Source: Pseudarthrobacter sp. Fe7 (GTDB lineage: Bacteria > Actinomycetota > Actinomycetes > Actinomycetales > Micrococcaceae). From it: a stretch of 64,000 nucleotides of DNA. Numbering within the stretch: position 1 is the stretch's first letter; each line of letters opens with the position of its first letter. The notes beneath the pieces are model-generated. The model saw only the letters and a program-made list of their open reading frames with translations. It did not search any database and was not told the DNA's origin. The stretch spans positions 1,798,001 through 1,862,000 of the forward strand of contig CP099977.1 in NCBI GenBank assembly GCA_024372495.1. Reading direction: 5' to 3'. The translations under genes and the position numbers were made by a program. Below are positions 1 to 7,581 of this stretch, piece by piece.

Positions 1-509
1 ATGGCCCAGGAGCAGATGGCCCTGTACAAGAAGCACGGCACCAACCCGTTTTCGGCATGCCTGCCGCTGCTGATCCAGGCGCCCTTCTTCCTCGCCCTCT
101 TCCAGGTGCTGTCCGGGATCTCCAACGCGGCGCGGCAGGGCGAAGGCATCGGAACCCTCGGCCACGACCAGGTGGTCCAGTTCGATGCATCCAGCATCTT
201 CGGGGCGCCGCTGTCCGCCTCGCTGCTGCACGGCGGAGGTGACCCCACTGCCGTGGCCGTGACCGCCGTCGTCATGATCCTGCTGATGATCGTCTGCCAG
301 TTCCTCACCCAGAAACTCGTGGCGGCGCGGACCATCGCCGGGCAGGACGGTGACAGCCCGCTGATGCGCCAGCAGCGGGCCCTCCTCTACGTCCTGCCGG
401 TGGTCTTCGGCGTCGGCGGGATCTTTTTCCCCAAGGCGTCCTGGCCTACTGGACGGTCTCCAACCTTTGGACCCTGGGGCAGCAGTTCCTGGTGTCCCGG
501 GAGCGGTGA
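1..509 (+). CDS. yidC: YidC/Oxa1-family membrane protein insertase, 3' part
   Basis: This is the C-terminal part of a YidC/Oxa1 insertase, which places membrane proteins in the cytoplasmic membrane. The gene is cut by the window edge, so the methionine at position 1 is probably internal. The family pattern YKKHGTNPFSACLPLLIQAP is followed by a hydrophobic segment, a loop, a second membrane segment near residues 82-105, and the terminal membrane segment with FP-x-GVLAYWTVSN. The frame breaks at about 429-437, where a C run (CCCC) appears one base short. Restoring it carries the frame to TGA at 507-509. The protein ends a few residues after the last membrane segment with no long basic tail, and the neighbours are not rnpA or jag, so this may be a second YidC paralogue. 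Family assignment is firm; the paralogue status is inferred. Confidence 0.88.
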
Positions 510-517
510 ACGCAGCT

Positions 518-1417
518 TCAGCTTCCGGCGGTTGCCCGGGCCTGCTCCCGGAGGAAGTCGCTGGCAGGCCTTGGAATAATCCCGCGCTGGCGGAGGGGCT
601 TGTCATCCCACGTGACCACACTGAGATCGGAGGTAAGGCCGGCTCCGAGCGCAGAGGCCAGCCCGTCCTTGCGGCGGCTGAGCACCCTGACGGCGAGTCG
701 TGCCACGGGGCGCGGCATGTGCTGCACCTTCATCCGGTGATGCATCAGTTCCCCGGCGAGGGTGCCCGCTTCGTTCTTTGTCAAGGCTTCCGGGCCGCCA
801 AACTCGATCAGGCGCGGCGGGTCCGGCTCGAGGGCCACGGCGCACAGGAGGGCCGCAACATCGTCCGTCGCCACCCATCGGGCCTTGGTGTTGCCCCGTC
901 CGATCACGGACACCTTGCCGGCCGCCATGTCGAAGCGGCTGATGGGGGAGAAGTGGACCTCCTGGAATGCGTCCGGGCGGACAATGACAACCTCCATGGG
1001 GGAGCTTTTCAGGCGCCTCTCCATCGCCAGCTTGGCGTGCCGCAAAGGAGTTTCAACAGCGGTTTCTATCCCGCTGAATGACAGGTAGATGAACCTGCGG
1101 ACGCCGGCGGACTCCGCAGCATCGATGAGGTGCCCCATGCCCACCTCATCCACATCCCGGATGCTCGCCGGGCTTCTGCCCTGCAGGCGGCGGCTTATGG
1201 CCGTGGCTGTGGCGATCACCGTATCGACGCCGTCACATGCAGGCGCGAGCGTCGCGGGGTCGGTAAGGTCGCCGCGGACAATCCCGGCACCGATCGCCCG
1301 GAGCGGCGAGTCGTCAGTGGCGGGCCGGACCAGGCAACGGACCTCCTGTCCGGCCGCGCACAGCCGTTTTGCGATGCGGCCACCCAGGTCACCTGTGGCC
1401 CCGACAAGGAGGATCAT
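518..1417 (-). CDS. NmrA-like NAD(P)-binding oxidoreductase
   Basis: A 299-residue atypical short-chain dehydrogenase (NmrA/NAD(P)-binding family). The N-terminal dinucleotide-binding glycine motif VGATGDLGG lies at residues 5-13 and is followed by a Rossmann pattern. A region near residues 100-115 (GVRRFIYLSFSGIE) is typical of NmrA-like proteins and lacks the classical YxxxK pair in the usual place. Such proteins act as redox-sensing regulators or as quinone/flavin-type reductases; the substrate cannot be told here. Its start overlaps the stop of the upstream SnoaL-like gene by four bases (ATGA at 1414-1417), so the two are translationally coupled and probably controlled together from the palindrome at 1921. 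Confidence 0.85.
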   Translation of the reverse strand: MILLVGATGDLGGRIAKRLCAAGQEVRCLVRPATDDSPLRAIGAGIVRGDLTDPATLAPACDGVDTVIATATAISRRLQGRSPASIRDVDEVGMGHLIDAAESAGVRRFIYLSFSGIETAVETPLRHAKLAMERRLKSSPMEVVIVRPDAFQEVHFSPISRFDMAAGKVSVIGRGNTKARWVATDDVAALLCAVALEPDPPRLIEFGGPEALTKNEAGTLAGELMHHRMKVQHMPRPVARLAVRVLSRRKDGLASALGAGLTSDLSVVTWDDKPLRQRGIIPRPASDFLREQARATAGS

Positions 1418-1866
1418 GGCAGGGCTCCTTCCCGCGTGGTCCCGGCAATAGCCTGGACGGCGCTGTTCACGTCTCCCGTGTCCCGGTCCACCGGCTCCAG
1501 GTAGAACCTGACGGCCGCAATCCGGTCGCCGCGGAGGGTGAAGATACCCACCCCCGCCTGCTCGACGGCGGTGCCGTCACGGCGGGTGCCGCGCGATCCC
1601 CACTCCACCCAGACCTTGCCGCCGGTGCCGGTTGCCGAGTCCAGCACTGTCACGGCCATGTCCGGGATCCCAGCGAACAGTGCAGACCAGTTCTTCCGCA
1701 CCTGCGCGCTGCCGCTAAAGCTGCGGGCCGGGTGGTTGGGGGTGGTATTGACGTAGTCGTCGGCGAACTCGGCCATCATGGCGTCGAGGTCGCGCCGCTG
1801 TGTTGCGGAAAACATTCGGCGCACAGGGCCGTCGGGGAGGCGGTCCACGCCGTCTGGCGTGTCCAT
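1414..1866 (-). CDS. SnoaL-like / NTF2-fold protein
   Basis: A 150-residue SnoaL-like (nuclear transport factor 2 fold) protein. It shows the family layout: an N-terminal helical part (FSATQRRDLDAMMAEFADDY), a central segment with WSALFAGIPDM, and C-terminal strands GVGIFTLRGDRIAAVRFY. Members include small hydrolases, isomerases and cyclases or stress-induced proteins without known activity, so no reaction is assigned. It is the first gene of a two-gene minus-strand unit divergent from the TetR gene at 1958. A GC-rich hairpin (GCCTCGC-CGG-GCGAGGC, 1883-1899) sits in its probable 5' leader, between start codon and operator. Confidence 0.82.
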   Translation of the reverse strand: MDTPDGVDRLPDGPVRRMFSATQRRDLDAMMAEFADDYVNTTPNHPARSFSGSAQVRKNWSALFAGIPDMAVTVLDSATGTGGKVWVEWGSRGTRRDGTAVEQAGVGIFTLRGDRIAAVRFYLEPVDRDTGDVNSAVQAIAGTTREGALP

Positions 1867-1920
1867 GGAAATGCTCCTTGGTGCCTCGCCGGGCGAGGCT
1901 GTGACCTGTTAGATTAATTT

Positions 1921-1940
1921 CAATACAGTTAGCTGTATTG
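1921..1940. promoter_or_regulatory. Perfect inverted repeat, probable TetR operator
   Basis: CAATACAG-TTAG-CTGTATTG: two perfect 8-bp arms with a 4-bp spacer, lying 17 bp before the TetR ATG and 54 bp before the divergent SnoaL-like gene. The size, symmetry and position between a TetR gene and a divergent target pair are typical of a TetR-family operator controlling both directions. Binding by the product of the neighbouring gene is inferred. Confidence 0.75.
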
Positions 1941-1957
1941 ATTGGAGTTTAAGACTC

Positions 1958-2617
1958 ATGCAGAGCCCCGTCAATGCCTCCGGGAAGCGGCCGCCGAAGC
2001 GTGCCTATGACGCGCGGCGGCGCCGGCAACTTGCCGACGAGTCCCTTCATGCAGTGCGTGCCCGAGCCCGTGAACTCTTCCTCTCCAAAGGTTTTGGTGC
2101 CACCACCATCGCGGAGGTGGCACGTGCCGCCGGCGTATCACCCGAGACGGTCTACAAGAACTTTGGCGGCAAGCCGGGGCTGGTGCGCTCGATCTACGAG
2201 GAGAGCCTCGTCGGTGCCAGTGGTCCGCCCGCCGAGCAACGGTCCGACCTGGCGCAAAATACAGCCACAGATCCTGCGGCGCTGATGGAACAGTTCGGCC
2301 GCTTCACCACGGAGGTTACGCCGCTCGTGGCACCGGTCTTCCTCCTCATTCGGGAGGCCGCTGCCGGTGGCGACGCGGCCATGGCCGCATTGCTGGCGGA
2401 AGTGGATGAGGCCCGGTACCGGCGCATGCTGCACAATGCGCGCCAGCTGGTAGGAAGGGGGCTTCTTCGGGCCGGCCTCAGTGCCACGGAGGCTGCGGAC
2501 GTCATGTTTACCTGCACCGCCGCTGAGCTTTATGAAACCCTGGTCCTGAAACGGGGATGGCCGGCCGAGCGCTACGGCACTTTTATCGCCAGGACCCTCG
2601 CTGCGAACCTGCTCTGA
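1958..2617 (+). CDS. TetR/AcrR-family transcriptional regulator
   Basis: A 219-residue TetR-family repressor. Residues about 22-70 form the DNA-binding domain, with the helix-turn-helix pattern TTIAEVARAAGVSPETVYKN followed by FGGKPGLV. The rest is the helical ligand-binding and dimerisation domain, which does not reveal its ligand. The N-terminus is basic. The gene is divergent from a SnoaL/NmrA-like pair, and the perfect palindrome 17 bp upstream is the obvious operator for autoregulation and for control of that pair. Family assignment is firm; the regulon is inferred from gene order. Confidence 0.92.
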   Translation: MQSPVNASGKRPPKRAYDARRRRQLADESLHAVRARARELFLSKGFGATTIAEVARAAGVSPETVYKNFGGKPGLVRSIYEESLVGASGPPAEQRSDLAQNTATDPAALMEQFGRFTTEVTPLVAPVFLLIREAAAGGDAAMAALLAEVDEARYRRMLHNARQLVGRGLLRAGLSATEAADVMFTCTAAELYETLVLKRGWPAERYGTFIARTLAANLL

Positions 2618-2654
2618 CCTGGTGCGGAATCTGGCGCAACGGCAGAATGGGCCC

Positions 2655-3209
2655 ATGGCTCAGCTGATCTACTCCGCAATCATGTCCCTCGACGGCTACA
2701 CCGCAGACACGGACGGCAACTTCAGCTGGTCCGCACCGGACGAAGAAATCCACGCCTTCATCAACGACCTGGAGCGGGATGTAGGCACCTATCTCCTGGG
2801 TCGGCGGATGTATGAGGTGATGTCCGTCTGGGCAGCCATGGACACGCGGGACGAGCCACCGGTCATCCAGGACTACGCCCGCATCTGGCAGGGAGCGGAC
2901 AAAGTGGTCTACTCAACCTCGCTGGATACTGCCAGTACCCCGAAAACCCGCCTCGAGCGGCACTTCGACCCGGCAGCGGTGCAGGACCTGAAGAGAAACA
3001 GCGACAGGGACATCAGCATCGGCGGCCCCACCCTCGCTGCGCACGCCCTTAGAGCCGGGCTGGTGGACGAGTGCCAGCTGTTCATCAATCCTGTGGCCGT
3101 CGGCGGCGGCCTGCGCTTCCTGCCCGACGGACTGAAGGCGCAGCTGGAGCTGGTGGACCAGCGCCGGTTCACCAACGGGGTGGTGTACCTGCGCTACCGC
3201 GCCCGCTGA
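2655..3209 (+). CDS. Dihydrofolate reductase-like protein (RibD C-terminal fold)
   Basis: A 184-residue member of the RibD_C/dihydrofolate-reductase-like family, NAD(P)H-dependent reductases of unassigned substrate. Visible motifs are SAIMSLDGYTAD at the start, LGRRMYEVM in the first third, IGGPTLAAHAL for cofactor binding, and the C-terminal LVDECQLFINPVAVGGG. The ATG at 2655 is preferred because homology begins with MAQLIYSAIMSLDGY; an in-frame start at 2622 would add 11 unlikely residues. It is distinct from the true folA at 30924. It follows the TetR gene by 37 bp and its 3' end overlaps the narK gene on the other strand by 16 bp. Confidence 0.85.
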   Translation: MAQLIYSAIMSLDGYTADTDGNFSWSAPDEEIHAFINDLERDVGTYLLGRRMYEVMSVWAAMDTRDEPPVIQDYARIWQGADKVVYSTSLDTASTPKTRLERHFDPAAVQDLKRNSDRDISIGGPTLAAHALRAGLVDECQLFINPVAVGGGLRFLPDGLKAQLELVDQRRFTNGVVYLRYRAR

Positions 3210-4414
3210 ACCGCCGCCGTCCCCGCCCTGGGCTGGACCGCGAACAAGGTGAACACCAGGGCCGCCAGGGCAGTGACCACCAGAAGCAGCAGCCCGATCG
3301 AATAGCTGCGCGTCGCGGCGTCGTAGGTTGCGCCCATCACCAGCGGCGGAAAGTAGCCGCCCAGGCCGCCCGCGGCACTGACAATGCCGCTGATGCTGCC
3401 CACCTTTCCGGCCGGGGACAGGACGCCTACCCACGCAAACACGCCGCCCGTGCCCAGCCCCAGCGCCGCAGCCATGGCAACGAACGTGGCACCTGCCGGG
3501 ACCTCGCCGTCGGGCCGCAGGTTCACCACCCAGCCCAGGACGGCGACGGCGGCCAGCGCCACGAGCACCACAGGCTTGGGGCCCAGCTTGTCCGCGAGAA
3601 CACCGCCCACAGGGCGGGCAAGGACAGCGGCCAGGGCAAACCCGGCCGTCCGGGCCCCGGCGCCGGCAGGGTCAAAGCTGTAGACGTCCCGGAGGTACGT
3701 GGGCAGGTAGGTGGCAAAGGATACGAAGCCGCCGAAGACCACGGCGTACAGGAAGCACATCTTCCAGGTGACCGTTGTCCTGGCCGCATCGAGGAGCTTG
3801 GGCAGCACCGGGGCGTGGTTGGGCGCCCAGCCCGGCGATTCCTTCATGAGGAACCAGACCAGCGCCGCCATAACCCCCAGGACGCCGGCGATGAGCAGGT
3901 GCGTGGGAAAATAGCCGATCCCCGCTACCAAACGGGGATTCAGGAAGGCCGCCAGCGCGGTCCCGCCCATGCCCGCGCCAAAGACACCGGTGGCGAAGCC
4001 CCGGCGCGCGGGTTCGTACCAGGCACTGACGAACGGGATGCCGACGGCGAACACGGTCCCGGCCACACCGAGCAGCAGTCCAGCCCCCAGCACCAGCGCA
4101 AAGGAACTGATAAGGCCGCCCACGGACACCAGGAGGATGGGTGGGATGGCCGCCAGCAGCACGAAAGTGAACATGGCCCTGCCGCCGTATTTGTCCGTGA
4201 GGGTGCCCACCACGATCCGTCCCAGCGAACCCACAAACACCGGCATGGCCACCAGGATGCCCGTGGTGGCCGGCGTCAGGGCCAGGTTCTGCGTGTAGAA
4301 GGCACCCAGCGTGGCCACCGAGTTCCACGCCCAGAAACCCGCCACGGACGCCGCCGTGGCCAGCACCAGGTTCAGCGCCCTGCCGGTAACCGGCGTTGAG
4401 GTTGTTCCGGCCAC
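3194..4414 (-). CDS. narK: Nitrate/nitrite transporter, NarK/NasA-type MFS protein
   Basis: A 406-residue major facilitator protein of the nitrate/nitrite porter group with about twelve hydrophobic segments. The N-terminal helix carries ASVAGFWAWNSV; the segment RIVVGTLTDKYGGR between helices 2 and 3 is the family signature, and glycine-rich GFATGVFGAGMGGTALA near the middle matches the nitrate-signature helix region. It lies 39 bp downstream of narI in the same direction, so the operon order is narG-H-J-I-K. In such operons NarK imports nitrate and/or exports nitrite. The gene is intact. Transport direction cannot be read from sequence. Confidence 0.92.
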   Translation of the reverse strand: MAGTTSTPVTGRALNLVLATAASVAGFWAWNSVATLGAFYTQNLALTPATTGILVAMPVFVGSLGRIVVGTLTDKYGGRAMFTFVLLAAIPPILLVSVGGLISSFALVLGAGLLLGVAGTVFAVGIPFVSAWYEPARRGFATGVFGAGMGGTALAAFLNPRLVAGIGYFPTHLLIAGVLGVMAALVWFLMKESPGWAPNHAPVLPKLLDAARTTVTWKMCFLYAVVFGGFVSFATYLPTYLRDVYSFDPAGAGARTAGFALAAVLARPVGGVLADKLGPKPVVLVALAAVAVLGWVVNLRPDGEVPAGATFVAMAAALGLGTGGVFAWVGVLSPAGKVGSISGIVSAAGGLGGYFPPLVMGATYDAATRSYSIGLLLLVVTALAALVFTLFAVQPRAGTAAVQRAR

Positions 4415-4453
4415 TGCTAGCTCCTCACCACATCATCCAGAACGCACCGCCGG

Positions 4454-5251
4454 TCAGCGGTTGCGGGTGTCCCTGTCCGGCGTGCCCACGGCGGACCAGC
4501 CCCTGCCCTTTGTCTCCCTGTCCCGTGACCGGTAGACGATGTACGGGCGGAACAGGTAGTGCAGCGGCGCGGTGAACGCATGCACCAGCCGCGTGAACGG
4601 CCAGATGGTGAACAGCGCCATCCCCACCAGGGTGTGCAGGTGGAAGGAGAACGGGGCGGCCGCCATCGCCGCGATGTCCGGCTGGAAGATGAACAGCGAC
4701 CGGAACCACGGCGCCACGGTTTCCCGGTAGTTGTGCCCGTGTTCGCCCTCAAAGACGCTGGCCAGGGTGGTCCACAGGCCAAACACGATCGCTGCTGTCA
4801 GCACCACGTACATGGTCTTATCGTTCTTGGTGGTGGCCATGAACACCGGCCCCGTGGTGCGCCGCCGGTAAATCAGCAGCACTATCCCGCCCAGCGTCCC
4901 CACCCCGGCGATGCCGCCCACCAGCAGGGCATTGAAGTGGTAGAACTCCTGGCTCATGCCCACCGCCGCGGTCCAGGCCATGGGAATCACCAGGCCGAAG
5001 AAGTGGCCGGCGATGACTGCCAGCAGCCCGAAATGGAACAGCGGGGAAGCGATCCGCAGGAGCCTGGATTCGTACAGCTGGGAGGACCTGGTGGTCCAGC
5101 CGAACTGGTCGTACCGGTAGCGCCACACCAGGCCGCCCACCAGCACCACCGCCATGACATAGGGCAGGACGCCCCACAGGACGGTGTCCCAGGTGTTAAG
5201 GACGACGGCGGCTCCCGGCTCCGTTTCCAGCGCCGCCCCGAGTGCCGGCAT
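4454..5251 (-). CDS. narI: Respiratory nitrate reductase gamma subunit (cytochrome b)
   Basis: A 265-residue membrane cytochrome b that oxidises quinol and passes electrons to NarH. Five hydrophobic segments are visible. Candidate haem ligands are the histidines in SPLFHFGLLAVIAGHFFG (helix 2) and in FSFHLHTLVGM (late helix), as in NarI. The ATG at 5251 follows the narJ stop by two bases, which fixes the start; a longer open frame upstream is only a narJ shadow. The gene is intact and belongs to the narGHJIK operon. Confidence 0.95.
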   Translation of the reverse strand: MPALGAALETEPGAAVVLNTWDTVLWGVLPYVMAVVLVGGLVWRYRYDQFGWTTRSSQLYESRLLRIASPLFHFGLLAVIAGHFFGLVIPMAWTAAVGMSQEFYHFNALLVGGIAGVGTLGGIVLLIYRRRTTGPVFMATTKNDKTMYVVLTAAIVFGLWTTLASVFEGEHGHNYRETVAPWFRSLFIFQPDIAAMAAAPFSFHLHTLVGMALFTIWPFTRLVHAFTAPLHYLFRPYIVYRSRDRETKGRGWSAVGTPDRDTRNR

Positions 5252-5253
5252 GG

Positions 5254-5874
5254 TCAGGACCTCCTGACGGGCAGCAGCCGCGGGTCGTAGGGATCCAGTC
5301 CCACGCTTTCGGTGGGTGGACCGTATCCGGCCATGCGCATCACTTCCTGCTCGTCCTGGGGTGACTTCCCCGGCAACGTGGCGCAGACGGCCGCCAGGAT
5401 CCGGGCGTGCGGCAGATTGTCCCGCAGCAGCCCGAGCCGGAGCATTTCCAGGCTGGCCCGGTAGCGCTGCAACAGCTCCTGCCCGGCTTCGCCATCCACC
5501 CGGGCGGCGAATTCCAAAACCATGGGCAGGTAGTCGGGCAGTTCCCCGTCCAGGTCCACCAGGACCCCGCTGTGCCGGTAGGCCTCCTTGAAAAGGCCAA
5601 GCACCTCGCCGCGACGGCGGGTGTCCCCGTCCGTCCAGTAGCTCAAATGCAGGGCGTGCCGCCTGCCGAGGTCGAACTCCCTGACGTACTGGGCCTGCAG
5701 TTCCATGGGCGGGGTGCCCTCCAGGAGGTCCAGCACCGGCGCGAACCCAGCCAGCGCACCGGGAAATTCGGACAGCGCTGCACGGACCAACGGAACCCGC
5801 CCCACCAGTTGCCCATCCGGGTAGGACAGGCACCAGGCCGCGGCGAGGTAGACCACCTGGTCGCGGCGGTTCAT
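5254..5874 (-). CDS. narJ: Nitrate reductase molybdenum cofactor assembly chaperone
   Basis: A 206-residue NarJ/TorD-type chaperone that holds apo-NarG-NarH while the molybdenum cofactor is inserted; it is not part of the finished enzyme. It has the family features LAAAWCLSYPDGQL near the start and the central YVREFDLGRRHALHLSYWTD. The ATG at 5874 was chosen. A GTG at 5889, overlapping the narH stop (GTGA), would add five residues and would couple translation to narH. The reading frame is intact, although a frame error in narH just upstream makes the two genes appear fused when translated naively. Confidence 0.93.
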   Translation of the reverse strand: MNRRDQVVYLAAAWCLSYPDGQLVGRVPLVRAALSEFPGALAGFAPVLDLLEGTPPMELQAQYVREFDLGRRHALHLSYWTDGDTRRRGEVLGLFKEAYRHSGVLVDLDGELPDYLPMVLEFAARVDGEAGQELLQRYRASLEMLRLGLLRDNLPHARILAAVCATLPGKSPQDEQEVMRMAGYGPPTESVGLDPYDPRLLPVRRS

Positions 5875-5885
5875 GGCTGGCCGGT

Positions 5886-7581
5886 TCACTGCTGGTCCTC
5901 GGCACCGGCCAGGGTGTCCGGCTCCGGGCCCTTGTCCGGGAAAAGTCCCGGCGGGGCGCCGCGGCCGTCCCAGTTCAGCAGGTTCACCCTCCCGCGCAGG
6001 CTTGTCCCCTCGGCAATGGTGTCCGAGCTCTGCCGGTCCCGCAGGGCGTGGAACGTGTCCACGGCCACCGGGACGGGTCTGCCGCTCGCCTCGCCGAACG
6101 GTGCCGAGTCCTGCATGCCCGGTCCGCCGTCGAAATCCAAAGAGCAACCCAGGCTCCTCAAGGTCATGCGCCTGCTCCAGATGGGCTGTTGGGATGACGT
6201 AGCGCTCGCTGTATTTGGCAATGGCCATCAGCCGGTACATGTCATACATGCCCTGCCCGTCCATGCCCACCGACTCCGGGATGGACTCGTCCGGGTCTTC
6301 GCCCATGCTGATGCCGCGCATGAAGGAACGCATTGCCGCGAGCTTCCGCAGCACGGCGGTGACCCGCCCGGTGTCCCCGGCGGTGAAGAGTTCGGCGAGG
6401 TACTCCACCGGGATCCGCAGGGCGTCAATGGCGCCGAACAGGTTGCCCGCGTCCTCCCCGTCGTGGCCCTGGTCGCGCAGCAGGTCCACCACGGGGGAGA
6501 GAGGCGGCACGTACCAGACCATGGGCATGGTGCGGTACTCCGGATGCAGCGGCAGGGCCACCTTGTAGACCTTGGCCAGGGCATAGACGGGCGAGCGGCG
6601 GGCTGCGTCGAGCCAGTCGTCCGGGATGCCTTGCGCCCGGGCCTCCGCCTGGACGCGGGGGTCGTGGGGATCCAGCAGCACATCCATCTGGGCGTCGTAG
6701 AGGTCCTGCGGATCGGTGACGGACGCCGCCGCGGTGACGGCATCGGCGTCGTACAGGAACAATCCCAGGTAGCGCAGCCTGCCCACGCACGTCTCGGAGC
6801 AGACGGTGGGCAGGCCTACCTCCACCCGGGGGTAGCAGAACGTGCACTTCTCGGCCTTGCCGGTCTTGTGGTTGAAGTAGATTTTCTTGTAAGGGCAGCC
6901 GGTGACGCACTGCCGCCAGCCGCGGCACCGGTCCTGGTCCACCAGCACAATCCCGTCCTCCACCCGCTTGTAGATCGCGCCGGAGGGGCAGGACGCCATG
7001 CAGGAGGGGTTCAGGCAGTGTTCGCAGATCCGGGGGAGGTAGAACATGAAGGTCTGCTCGTAGGCGAACTTGATCTTGTCCTCTGACTCGCGCCGGATCT
7101 TCTCAACGATCGGGTCCAGATGCCCGTGCTCGGTGGAGCCGCCCAGATCGTCATCCCAGTTGGCGGACCACGTGATCTTGGTGTCTTCGCCGGTGATCAG
7201 CGACTTGGGTCGGGCCACCGGGAAGTCGTCGCCCAGGGGAGCGTCCACCAGGGTCTTGTAGTCGTAGGTCCAGGGCTCGTAGTAGTCCTTGAGCTCGGGC
7301 TGGACGGGGCTGGCGAAGATACCGAACAGCTTCTTCACCCTGCCGCCGGCCTTCAGCGCCAGTTTGCCGCGCCGGTTAAGGGTCCAGCCGCCGTACCAGC
7401 GGTCCTGGTCCTCGTAGCGGCGGGGGTAGCCCTGCCCGGGCCGGGTCTCCACGTTGTTGAACCACACGTATTCCATGCCGGCACGATTGGTCCACGCCTG
7501 CTTGCAGGTCACCGAGCACGTGTGGCAGCCGATGCATTTGTCCAGGTTCATCACCATGCCCATCTGGGCCATCACACGCAT
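5886..7581 (-). CDS. narH: Respiratory nitrate reductase beta subunit (iron-sulfur)
   Basis: NarH carries electrons from NarI to NarG through four iron-sulfur clusters. The ferredoxin-type motifs are visible in order: CIGCHTC with the following cysteine (about residues 16-26), CEHCLNPSC, CRGWRQC (the tryptophan marks the [3Fe-4S] cluster) and KCTFC. The ATG at 7581 overlaps the narG stop (TGATG) behind a GGAGGT ribosome-binding site. The frame breaks at 6150-6156, where CAGGCTC (plus strand) has one base more than the expected CAGCTC. Removing it gives LEELGCSLDFDGGPGM and a natural C-terminus at the TGA at 5886, a protein of about 564 residues. Confidence 0.93.
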
